Program-made: the position numbers and the translations under genes | Shown here: one piece after another, positions 56,951-64,000 of the stretch | How the letters are laid out: every line of letters starts with the position of its first letter | Numbering within the stretch: position 1 is the stretch's first letter | Notes under the pieces: model-generated | What the model was told of the DNA's origin: nothing | The model's database searches: none | Seen by the model: the letters and a program-made list of their open reading frames with translations, nothing else | Origin: an uncultured Alistipes sp. | GTDB lineage: Bacteria > Bacteroidota > Bacteroidia > Bacteroidales > Rikenellaceae | Assembly: GCF_963931675.1 (NCBI RefSeq) | Contig: NZ_OZ007039.1 | Location: forward strand, 3,137,806-3,201,805 | DNA length: 64,000 bases | Direction: 5' to 3'

Positions 56951-59902
56951 ATGCAAAAAACAAAATCTTTACTCCTGAAATTCGCTTTCCTGTTGTGTGC
57001 ATTTCCCGCCTTAGCCCAAGGGGGGGGGAAATCCATCACGGTTAGCGGTCTCGTCACGTCGGCCGAGGACAAAAGCCCTCTGATCGGCGTACACGTGATT
57101 TCCGGAAACGCAAGCGGCGTCAGTACGCTCGCCGACGGCTCCTACTCCATCGCCGTCGCGCCCGGAACCATCCTTTCTTACCACTACATCGGTTACAAGG
57201 TCGTCGAATTCACCGTCCCCGACGGGAATGCCCGGATCACACACAACGTCGAACTCCAGCCCGAAGCACAGGCCCTCGACGATGTCGTCGTAATCGCATA
57301 CGGCGTCCGCAAAAAGGGAACCATCGCCGGATCCGTATCCACCGTCAAGGCCGAAAAGGTCGAGTCGACACCCACCGCGGCTTTCGACCAGGCCCTCCAG
57401 GGACAGGTCCCCGGCCTGACCGTCCTCTCCAGTTCCGGTGAACCCAGCGTCGCCGCAACCATGAATATCCGCGGTACGAACTCCATCAACTCCGGGACGG
57501 CTCCCCTCTACATCCTCGACGGTATCGCCATCTCAAGCGGTGACTTCAACGCCATCAACCCCGCCGACATCGAGTCGATTTCCGTGCTGAAGGACGCCTC
57601 GTCGACCTCGATCTACGGCGCCCGGGCCGCAAACGGCGTGATCGTGATCACCACCAAGCGCGGACGGATGGCCGAAAAGCCCAACATCACCTACCGGATG
57701 CAGCTCGGTTTCTCCCAGCTCGCAAAGGGAAACTGGGACCTGATGAACACCGCCGAGCGTATCCAGTATGAAAAGGAGATCGGGCTCTCCACCGGGAAGG
57801 ATTACAACCGGCTCAGCCAAATCGACGTCTGCTGGCTCGACGAAGTCTACAACAACAGCGCCCTGCTCCAGAATTACGAACTCTCCGTCTCGGGCGCCAA
57901 CGAAAAGACGAACTATTTCGTCTCCGGCGGCTATTACAGCCAGGACGGTGTCGCCGTCGGCTCCTATTTCGACCGCTACTCCATCCGCGCAAACATCGAG
58001 CAGCGCGCCGCAAAGTGGCTCAAGATCGGGACCAACACCATGCTCAACTACCAGAACATCGAGCAGGCCGACGACGGCGAATACAGGCTCGTCACCCCGA
58101 TCTCCGCGGCCCGCTTCATGCTCCCCTACTGGAACCCGTACCGTCCCGACGGATCGCTCGCTTCGGTAAATGACGGCTCCTGGCTCGGAGACGGGCAGAA
58201 CCCCCTCGAATGGCTCGAAAACAACCGCCGCGAATACAAGAAATACAAACTCGTGTCGAGCCTCTTCGCCGAAGCGACCATCATCGACGGCCTGACCTTC
58301 AAGTCGCAGTTCAACGTCGACTACACCCACATGACCGGGTTCGGCTCCTCCACCCCGAGCTATGCCCCCAACCTCGGCGAAGGAAGCGCCCAGCGCATGT
58401 CCACCGACGGCCTCACGCTCTCGGTCACCAATACCCTGAACTACCAGTTCCGCGTAAACGGCAAGCACGCCTTCAACTTCCTCCTCGGCCAGGAGGGCCT
58501 CGACTACCACTACGAGGACTTCTCGATCCTCACCGAAGGCCAGAACAACGACAAGCTCGTCAATATCTCCTCCGGTACCCGCACCTCGTCGTGGCTCGAC
58601 ACCACCGACAACGACTATGCCTACCTCTCGTTCTTCGGGCGTGGCGAGTACAACTACGACGACCGCTACTATGCCGACTTTTCGATCCGTGCCGACGCCT
58701 CGTCGCGCTTCGGTGCCAACCGCCGCTGGGCCGGATTCTGGTCCCTGGGCTTCATGTGGAACCTCCGCAACGAAGGTTTCATGGAGGGAGCACGGCGCTG
58801 GCTCACCAACGCCCAGATCGCCGTCAGCACCGGTACCTCGGGCAACTCCTCCGTACCGAACAACTACGTGCACCTGGCCCTCGTGAGCGGAGGCCTCGAC
58901 TACTACGGTAATGCCGGTATGGCCCCCAGCCAGCCCGCCAGCGAGGACCTCGGGTGGGAGAAGCTCTGGACCACGAACCTCGCCTTCCACCTCGGATTCT
59001 GGAACCGGCTCAACGTCGACCTCGAACTCTACAACAAACGCACCACCGACATGCTCATGCAGGTGCCCCAGTCCTACGCCTACAAGGGTTACGGATACTA
59101 TTGGGACAACATCGGCGTGATGGTCAACCGCGGCGCCGAAATCAACCTCTCCGGTACGGTCGTCGCAACCAAGGGCTTCATGTGGTCGCTCAACGCAAAC
59201 GTCTCCTACAACAAAAACAAGATCGTCGAGCTCTACAACGGCGTACAGGAGTATGAAATGGCCGCCACGTCGATGAAACTCGTCGTCGGACACGACTCCG
59301 GAGAGTTCTACGTCAACCGCTTCGCCGGCGTGAACCCCGCCAACGGCGACGCCCTCTGGTACACCAGGGACGGCGAAATAACCACCGAAATGCGCGACGA
59401 AGACAAGGTCCTCGTCGGGAAAAGCATGTACGCCCCCTGGGCCGGAGGCTTCGGGACGACCCTCGCCTGGAAGGGAATCTCCCTCTCGGCGCAGTTCTCC
59501 TGGGTCGCCGACCGCTGGATGATGAACAACGACCGCTATTTCGACGAATCGAACGGCCGGTTCAGCACCTACAACCAGTCGCGCAGGCTGCTCGACCGCT
59601 GGAAACAGCCCGGTGACAACACCGACATCCCCCGCCACGGCGTCTATACCGAATTCGACGACCGGCTGCTCGAAGATGCCTCCTTCCTGCGTCTGAAGAA
59701 CCTCATGATCAGCTACACATTCCCCGAGGAACTGATCCGCAAGACCCGGTTCATCAGCGGCCTGAAAATCTATGCCCAGGCGCAGAACCTGCTGACGTTC
59801 ACCAAGTTCTCGGGTCTCGACCCCGAAGGCGTGGGCAACATGTACCAGGCCCAGTACCCCATGTCGCGGCAATTCACCTTCGGCCTCGACCTCATGTTCT
59901 AA
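56951..59902 (+). CDS. SusC/RagA-family TonB-linked outer-membrane transporter
   Basis: A 983-residue SusC-type transporter. A signal peptide (to ALAQ, residue 23) is followed by a G9-encoded Gly-Gly-Gly, then a carboxypeptidase-regulatory-like domain (about residues 28-105; VSGLVTSAEDKSPLIGVHV). The plug domain (about 115-235) holds VPGLTVLSSSGEPSVAATMNIRG and LKDASSTSIYGARAANGVIVITTK. The rest is a 22-strand barrel ending QFTFGLDLMF. With SusD it imports a large nutrient, glycan or peptide, across the outer membrane. The substrate cannot be told from the sequence; no hydrolase is visible in the window. Confidence 0.96.
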   Translation: MQKTKSLLLKFAFLLCAFPALAQGGGKSITVSGLVTSAEDKSPLIGVHVISGNASGVSTLADGSYSIAVAPGTILSYHYIGYKVVEFTVPDGNARITHNVELQPEAQALDDVVVIAYGVRKKGTIAGSVSTVKAEKVESTPTAAFDQALQGQVPGLTVLSSSGEPSVAATMNIRGTNSINSGTAPLYILDGIAISSGDFNAINPADIESISVLKDASSTSIYGARAANGVIVITTKRGRMAEKPNITYRMQLGFSQLAKGNWDLMNTAERIQYEKEIGLSTGKDYNRLSQIDVCWLDEVYNNSALLQNYELSVSGANEKTNYFVSGGYYSQDGVAVGSYFDRYSIRANIEQRAAKWLKIGTNTMLNYQNIEQADDGEYRLVTPISAARFMLPYWNPYRPDGSLASVNDGSWLGDGQNPLEWLENNRREYKKYKLVSSLFAEATIIDGLTFKSQFNVDYTHMTGFGSSTPSYAPNLGEGSAQRMSTDGLTLSVTNTLNYQFRVNGKHAFNFLLGQEGLDYHYEDFSILTEGQNNDKLVNISSGTRTSSWLDTTDNDYAYLSFFGRGEYNYDDRYYADFSIRADASSRFGANRRWAGFWSLGFMWNLRNEGFMEGARRWLTNAQIAVSTGTSGNSSVPNNYVHLALVSGGLDYYGNAGMAPSQPASEDLGWEKLWTTNLAFHLGFWNRLNVDLELYNKRTTDMLMQVPQSYAYKGYGYYWDNIGVMVNRGAEINLSGTVVATKGFMWSLNANVSYNKNKIVELYNGVQEYEMAATSMKLVVGHDSGEFYVNRFAGVNPANGDALWYTRDGEITTEMRDEDKVLVGKSMYAPWAGGFGTTLAWKGISLSAQFSWVADRWMMNNDRYFDESNGRFSTYNQSRRLLDRWKQPGDNTDIPRHGVYTEFDDRLLEDASFLRLKNLMISYTFPEELIRKTRFISGLKIYAQAQNLLTFTKFSGLDPEGVGNMYQAQYPMSRQFTFGLDLMF
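57020..57028 (+). repeat. G9 homopolymer at the susC signal-peptide junction
   Basis: Codons 24-26 of the SusC gene (Gly-Gly-Gly) form a run of nine G directly after the cleavage site. A one-base change would shift the frame and switch the transporter off. Confidence 0.9.
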
Positions 59903-59919
59903 AACGATTGACGACAACC

Positions 59920-61434
59920 ATGTTACGAAATATAAAAACCCTTATCGCCGCAATGCTGCTGGTAGGCGCGACCTCGTCGTGTCTCGACAAACTGCCCGAA
60001 TCGGCCATCCCCGAAGGCGAGGCCATGCAGACCTTCGAAGACGCGGAACAGATCCTGACCGGAATCTATGCCGGACTGAAAAGCAGCTCGCTCTTCAGCG
60101 GGACCCTCACCGTCATGCCCGACATCCAGGCCGACCTGGCCTATGCCGTCGAGGACTTCTCGAATACATACGGTCCCGCCTGGCTCTGGAACATCCTCTC
60201 CACCGACACCGACGTAGAATCCGTCTATGCCGGACTCTACGCCATCATCAGCCGCTGCAACTTCTTCCTGGAGCGCATCGGCCAGGTCAAGCAGCAGGAG
60301 ACCGATGTCGACAACCTCACCTATCTGGATTTCTACACCGGTGAGGTGTACACCATCCGGGCCCTCTGCTACTCGAAACTCATCGAGTGCTTCTGCAAGG
60401 CATACGACCCCGCAACCGCAGAAAATGAACTCGGCGTCGTCCTCCGCTCGAAATACTCCGAGCCCGAACCCATGAAGCGCGCCTCGCTCAAGGCCTCCTA
60501 CGAGTTCGTCCTGGAGGACCTCCGCCACGCCGAGGAACTGCTCGACAACGACTACGACCAGTACAACTCCATCTACGCCACCGCCGCCGCCGCACAGGCG
60601 CTCCACGCCCGCGTGGCCCTCTACATGCAGGACTTCCAGACGGCAATCGACTACGCCTCGAAGGTCATCGACAACAAGGCCGGAATCAAACTCACCGACG
60701 TCTCGGTCATCTCCGGCTCGACGACCTACCTCGCCTACATGTGGGCATACGACTGGGGTACCGAGATCATCTGGCAGATCGGATACACATCCACCTCCTA
60801 TGGCGGAGCCCTCGGACAGGTGTTCCTCAACATCAACCGCGACTACCAGCACTACTATCCCGACTACGTCCCCGCACAGTGGGTGCTCGACGCCTACGCC
60901 ACAGGCTACGACCTGCGGTACAGCACCTACTTCCAGGAGGTAACGACGGGATATGCCAACGGCCTGACATGGCCCGTACTGGTCAAGTATTTCGGTAACC
61001 AGGAGCTCATCGCTGCCGACAAACTCTACATGTACTGCATGCCCAAGCTCTTCCGCCTGTCGGAGCAGTATCTGATCCGGGCCGAGGCCTACTGCCGCCT
61101 CGATACCCCCAACTTCGCCGCTGCCGGAAAGGACCTCTCCGACCTGCGGGCCAACCGTTACAGCGGAAGCACCGGTTCGCTCACCGTCAGCGCCGACAAC
61201 TGGCTCGAAACCATCTCCGAGGAGCGCGTGCGCGAGCTCTACATGGAGGGCTTCCGCCTCAACGACCTCAAACGCTGGCACATGGGATTCGAGCGCACGC
61301 CCCAGTCGTGCTCGCTCGCCGAAGGCAGCTCGCTCAAGATCGAAGCCGATGACCCCCGGTTCGTATGGCCCATCCCGCGCCACGAACTCGAAGCCCCCGG
61401 TTCAGAAATCGAACCCAACGAGAGCAACAACTAA
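59920..61434 (+). CDS. SusD/RagB-family nutrient-binding lipoprotein
   Basis: A 504-residue SusD protein. Lipobox ATSSC (Cys near residue 23). The TPR-like SusD core is seen in TFEDAEQILTGIYAGLKSSS, ISRCNFFLERIG, YTGEVYTIRALCYSKLIECF and the C-terminal LISEERVRELYMEGFRLNDLKRW-type segment (TISEERVRELYMEGFR). It caps the SusC barrel and binds substrate. It starts 17 bp after susC; an alternative TTG 12 bases upstream is less likely. Confidence 0.96.
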   Translation: MLRNIKTLIAAMLLVGATSSCLDKLPESAIPEGEAMQTFEDAEQILTGIYAGLKSSSLFSGTLTVMPDIQADLAYAVEDFSNTYGPAWLWNILSTDTDVESVYAGLYAIISRCNFFLERIGQVKQQETDVDNLTYLDFYTGEVYTIRALCYSKLIECFCKAYDPATAENELGVVLRSKYSEPEPMKRASLKASYEFVLEDLRHAEELLDNDYDQYNSIYATAAAAQALHARVALYMQDFQTAIDYASKVIDNKAGIKLTDVSVISGSTTYLAYMWAYDWGTEIIWQIGYTSTSYGGALGQVFLNINRDYQHYYPDYVPAQWVLDAYATGYDLRYSTYFQEVTTGYANGLTWPVLVKYFGNQELIAADKLYMYCMPKLFRLSEQYLIRAEAYCRLDTPNFAAAGKDLSDLRANRYSGSTGSLTVSADNWLETISEERVRELYMEGFRLNDLKRWHMGFERTPQSCSLAEGSSLKIEADDPRFVWPIPRHELEAPGSEIEPNESNN

Positions 61435-61467
61435 CGCATTCAACGATTTCAAAGACTTATACCCAAT

Positions 61468-62457
61468 ATGAGACGAATTACCGCAATACTGTGTGCGACC
61501 GCCCTGGCAGGCCTCCTCGCTGCAGGATGTAACTCGGATAAAAAAACCTACTCCGATGCCGAATACATCATGTTCGCCGACACCCTGTCGACCAACATGG
61601 TATTCCCGGACGGGGCCTATTTCTCGATTCCGGTTGCATCGACCGTCGCCTGCGACTACGACCGCACCTTCGCCGTCGAGGTCATCGACCAGGGCAGCAA
61701 CGCCATCGAAGGCTACCACTACCGTCTGAAATCCAACACGATCACCATCCCCGCCGGAGAACGTACCGCCAATGTCGAGGTCGCAGGTATCTATGACCAT
61801 ATTCAGGATACCGACTCCCTGGGATTCAAGCTCCACCTGCTGGTCCCCGACCAGGTACGCTGGACCGGGCTCTATGCCGGCAGCGACTACACGAAAGTCG
61901 TCTTCTACAAGGGTTGCGACTACGATCTGGACGCCTTCGACGGCTGGTGCGTGGTCACGTCGCTGCTGCTCTACGACTACCCCAGCGCGCTGGATCAGAA
62001 CTACCAGCGGTTGATCCTCACCGAGAAGCACCCCACGGAGCCCAATACGATCATCCTTCACGACTTCCTCTACGACGGCTATGACGTCACCATGCGGCTG
62101 ACGAACGACGACCCCATGGAACCCGTCATCGAAATGGACGAGGATCAGGTCCTCAGCGATGAACAGACCGTCTTCGGGCAGATCAATGCCGACAACAAGA
62201 TCCTGGGTACCGTGAGCCCCTATTACGACTCTTACTACAATACGTGCCAAAAATACGCATCCATCTGGCTGTACGTCTATCTGAAAGACCTCGGAACGAT
62301 GGTGGGAACGGTCGGACATTACTACAATGTCCTGGAATGGGTATCGCTCGAAGAGGCCGTGCGGCTGAAAATCGAAAACAACATGTCGGGGGCTCGGGAC
62401 CCCAGAGACGATCCGGATTATCCCCGCAACAATCAGGGCAACGCGGATCGGGAATAA
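61468..62457 (+). CDS. SusD-linked lipoprotein (DUF4843/DUF4984-like)
   Basis: A 329-residue lipoprotein (lipobox LLAAGC, near residue 21). Residues about 30-150 look like the beta-rich DUF4843 domain found after susD genes (MFADTLSTNMVFPDGAYFSIPV; GYHYRLKSNTITIPAGERTANVEV). The second half has many aromatic residues (CDYDLDAFDGWCVVTSLLLYDYP; YASIWLYVYLKDLG), possibly a DUF4984-type ligand-binding domain. The assignment to a DUF number is by resemblance only. It is likely surface exposed and aids substrate capture. Confidence 0.75.
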   Translation: MRRITAILCATALAGLLAAGCNSDKKTYSDAEYIMFADTLSTNMVFPDGAYFSIPVASTVACDYDRTFAVEVIDQGSNAIEGYHYRLKSNTITIPAGERTANVEVAGIYDHIQDTDSLGFKLHLLVPDQVRWTGLYAGSDYTKVVFYKGCDYDLDAFDGWCVVTSLLLYDYPSALDQNYQRLILTEKHPTEPNTIILHDFLYDGYDVTMRLTNDDPMEPVIEMDEDQVLSDEQTVFGQINADNKILGTVSPYYDSYYNTCQKYASIWLYVYLKDLGTMVGTVGHYYNVLEWVSLEEAVRLKIENNMSGARDPRDDPDYPRNNQGNADRE

Positions 62458-62518
62458 CATGCGAACGATTCAAAAATCCCATTCTCTTTAATTATAGTAC
62501 AACTAAACGCAATGTCTT

Positions 62519-64000
62519 ATGAAAACCAAGATTTTACACTGGACATCGGTTCTGTTGGCAAGTTCGGCCCTGCTGCTCTCCGCCTGCTCGGAGGACAACG
62601 GCAAAGACACGAGTGATCCTACCCCCGTATTCCCGGATATGGCCACACTGAACATCCCGGCGGGTGAGACCTCCTGCAACGTCTCATTCACCCCCAATAT
62701 GGACTGGACCGTGAGCATCCCGACCGATGCCGAAACCTCGGAGTGGTTCAAACTGAGCGACGGCGTCGTAGAGACCTCCTCGATCTCGGGCAAGGCCAGC
62801 ACCGAACCCGTCACCATCCAGGTAATCACGACCAACCAGGATGTCTATGACGAGACCCCCTCGTGCGAAGTGTCGCTCACCATGGGCGGACAGACCCAGG
62901 TCATCGCCAAGGTTACCCGTCAGACCGCCGCACGCGAATTCGACATCTATCTGTCGGGATTCCTCACGGACGAGGGTACGCAGGAGGCGTATGACTTCTC
63001 CTTCGAATACAGCGAAACCCCGGTTGCCAAATACACGGAGAGCAGCGCGCCCGAAGTGGCCCCCGAGGGAGCCCCGGAGTTGATCTGGTTCACCGGAAAG
63101 ACCGGATACATGCAGGTATTCAAGGCGGAGAGCAACTTCGAGTGGCTCGCCTCGACCCCCGACTGGCTCACCTATACGCCACGTCCCCAGGAGGGCGAGT
63201 ACTTCGTCACGGCCGACTTCGCACAGATCACCGAACAGGAGATCAACGGTGCCATCGGCATGATCGACTTCTATGACAGCAACATCGACCCCGCTACGGA
63301 TCCGGGCAACAACGCCCACAACCGCTACTGCTTCGTCCTGCCCGATTTGACCAAGGTAGTCCGCAACGGCTCGGGCGCAGCAACCGCTGCCTTCTCGTTC
63401 AATGCCGAAGGGTATGCCGTCGATTCCAACGGTACGGTCAGCGAAGAAAAGTCGAGCAAAGGAAGTTTGTACAGCACCAAAGACGTGGAATTCTTTATCG
63501 GTGAAAAGAATGGCGGATGGTATTGGGGCTACAAGGCATCCGAGCACGATTGGGTAACTATCAAGGATTCGTGGGATGAGAACGGCAGTGCCTTCCAGCT
63601 GCACGACTATACTGTCAGCGTCAAGGCCAACGAGGGTGAAACCCGCGATGTGCTCGTAATTGCCCTGCCGAAGGCCATGGCCGATAACCTGAACAATATA
63701 GGAGGCCCGGATGCCATGTTCGGCGACGGAAGTGCGCTGCTGCCCGAATACGAGCCCTATCTGATCGCTACGATCGAGCAGGAGGGTGAAGGCGGAGGCG
63801 GAAGCGACGACGGATTCTTCATCTCGGAGAGTGAAAACAACCAGATGTATCAACCACTGGGTTACTATACGTTTGAGGATCTGACCAACGGAGATCCCGA
63901 TGCCGATGAGGACATCGCCAACAACTGGGATGTTATCGCAGCCGGAGGCAAACTGTACCGATTGACCTATAAATCTTTCGACCTGATGGGAAGCATCTCT
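62519..64000 (+). CDS. large surface lipoprotein of the SusC/D locus, DUF5003-like (3' end outside window)
   Basis: 494 residues are seen with no stop before the window end. Lipobox LLLSAC (near residue 23). Residues about 35-130 form an Ig/BACON-type domain (ATLNIPAGETSCNVSFTPNMDWTVSI). Further segments (FEWLASTPDWLTYTPRPQEG; SEHDWVTIKDSWDENGSAF) look like repeated beta modules. A Gly-rich linker (EGEGGGGSDD) precedes a further domain near the window edge. It is probably an extracellular binding protein of the nutrient locus. DUF5003 is suggested by position and pattern, not proven. Confidence 0.75.
   Translation, partial: MKTKILHWTSVLLASSALLLSACSEDNGKDTSDPTPVFPDMATLNIPAGETSCNVSFTPNMDWTVSIPTDAETSEWFKLSDGVVETSSISGKASTEPVTIQVITTNQDVYDETPSCEVSLTMGGQTQVIAKVTRQTAAREFDIYLSGFLTDEGTQEAYDFSFEYSETPVAKYTESSAPEVAPEGAPELIWFTGKTGYMQVFKAESNFEWLASTPDWLTYTPRPQEGEYFVTADFAQITEQEINGAIGMIDFYDSNIDPATDPGNNAHNRYCFVLPDLTKVVRNGSGAATAAFSFNAEGYAVDSNGTVSEEKSSKGSLYSTKDVEFFIGEKNGGWYWGYKASEHDWVTIKDSWDENGSAFQLHDYTVSVKANEGETRDVLVIALPKAMADNLNNIGGPDAMFGDGSALLPEYEPYLIATIEQEGEGGGGSDDGFFISESENNQMYQPLGYYTFEDLTNGDPDADEDIANNWDVIAAGGKLYRLTYKSFDLMGSIS

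Overview
The window looks like chromosomal DNA from a GC-rich member of the Bacteroidota, most likely a gut Rikenellaceae/Alistipes-type organism. This is an inference from gene content. The supporting signs are a SusC/SusD pair with accessory lipoproteins, Bacteroidota-type families (DUF4294, DUF3109, long NusB, long LepB, DUF1573, Cdd1+DUF3795), the serC-serA-DUF1015 order, promoters with a TAnnTTTG -7 box (often with TTG 19-20 bp upstream), and few clear Shine-Dalgarno sites.

Layout. 1-4.2 kb (minus strand): 2-oxoacid:ferredoxin oxidoreductase (partial vorB and its ferredoxin), dihydrolipoamide dehydrogenase and a C69 dipeptidase. 4.3-7.2 kb (plus): a lipoprotein, a YggS-type PLP protein and proC. 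7.2-11.4 kb (minus): a DUF805 membrane protein, then the serine genes serC-serA-DUF1015. 11.6-17 kb (plus): yicC-gmk-nadD(TPR)-ddl-DUF3109-M23 peptidase, convergent with truA. 17.9-26 kb (plus): dapB-lepB-yigZ-uvrA-M16 protease-O-methyltransferase-MazG. 26.2-29.5 kb: a leucine-rich-repeat surface lipoprotein facing a phosphosugar mutase. 29.7-38.6 kb (plus): dnaA, a WYL regulator, a zinc-ribbon protein, a Bcp peroxiredoxin, recA, the (p)ppGpp enzyme, small membrane proteins and a HIT protein. 38.7-42.6 kb: an AT-rich operator array and its XRE regulator, a Cdd1/DUF3795 protein, and zinc ABC transporter parts (znuA, znuC, no permease). 42.8-50 kb (minus): a small protein, a YejM/PbgA-like sulfatase, a TonB receptor with a strange C-terminus, cobalamin adenosyltransferase, a hypothetical protein and a BaiN/HI0933 flavoprotein. 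50-55 kb: nusB-DUF1573-yajC, a complete IS256-type insertion sequence with an 8-bp target duplication, galM, a TSCPD protein and tRNA-Gln. 55-64 kb: a hotdog thioesterase, DUF4294, then a SusC/SusD locus with two further lipoproteins, the last cut by the window end.

The most notable non-coding structure is of two kinds. First, a 580-bp AT-rich intergenic region before the XRE regulator carries at least five copies of a TTTAC-N4-GTAAA palindrome that embeds the promoter -7 box. Second, purine-rich minisatellite arrays (78-, 11-, 9- and 86-bp periods) repeatedly follow the stop codons of plus-strand genes, always purine-rich on the sense strand. There are also runs of nine G/C in two envelope-protein genes (SusC and the YejM-like sulfatase), a REP-like doublet plus singlet, and an insertion sequence whose transposase gene is bracketed by hairpins. 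No CRISPR array, prophage or defence island was seen.
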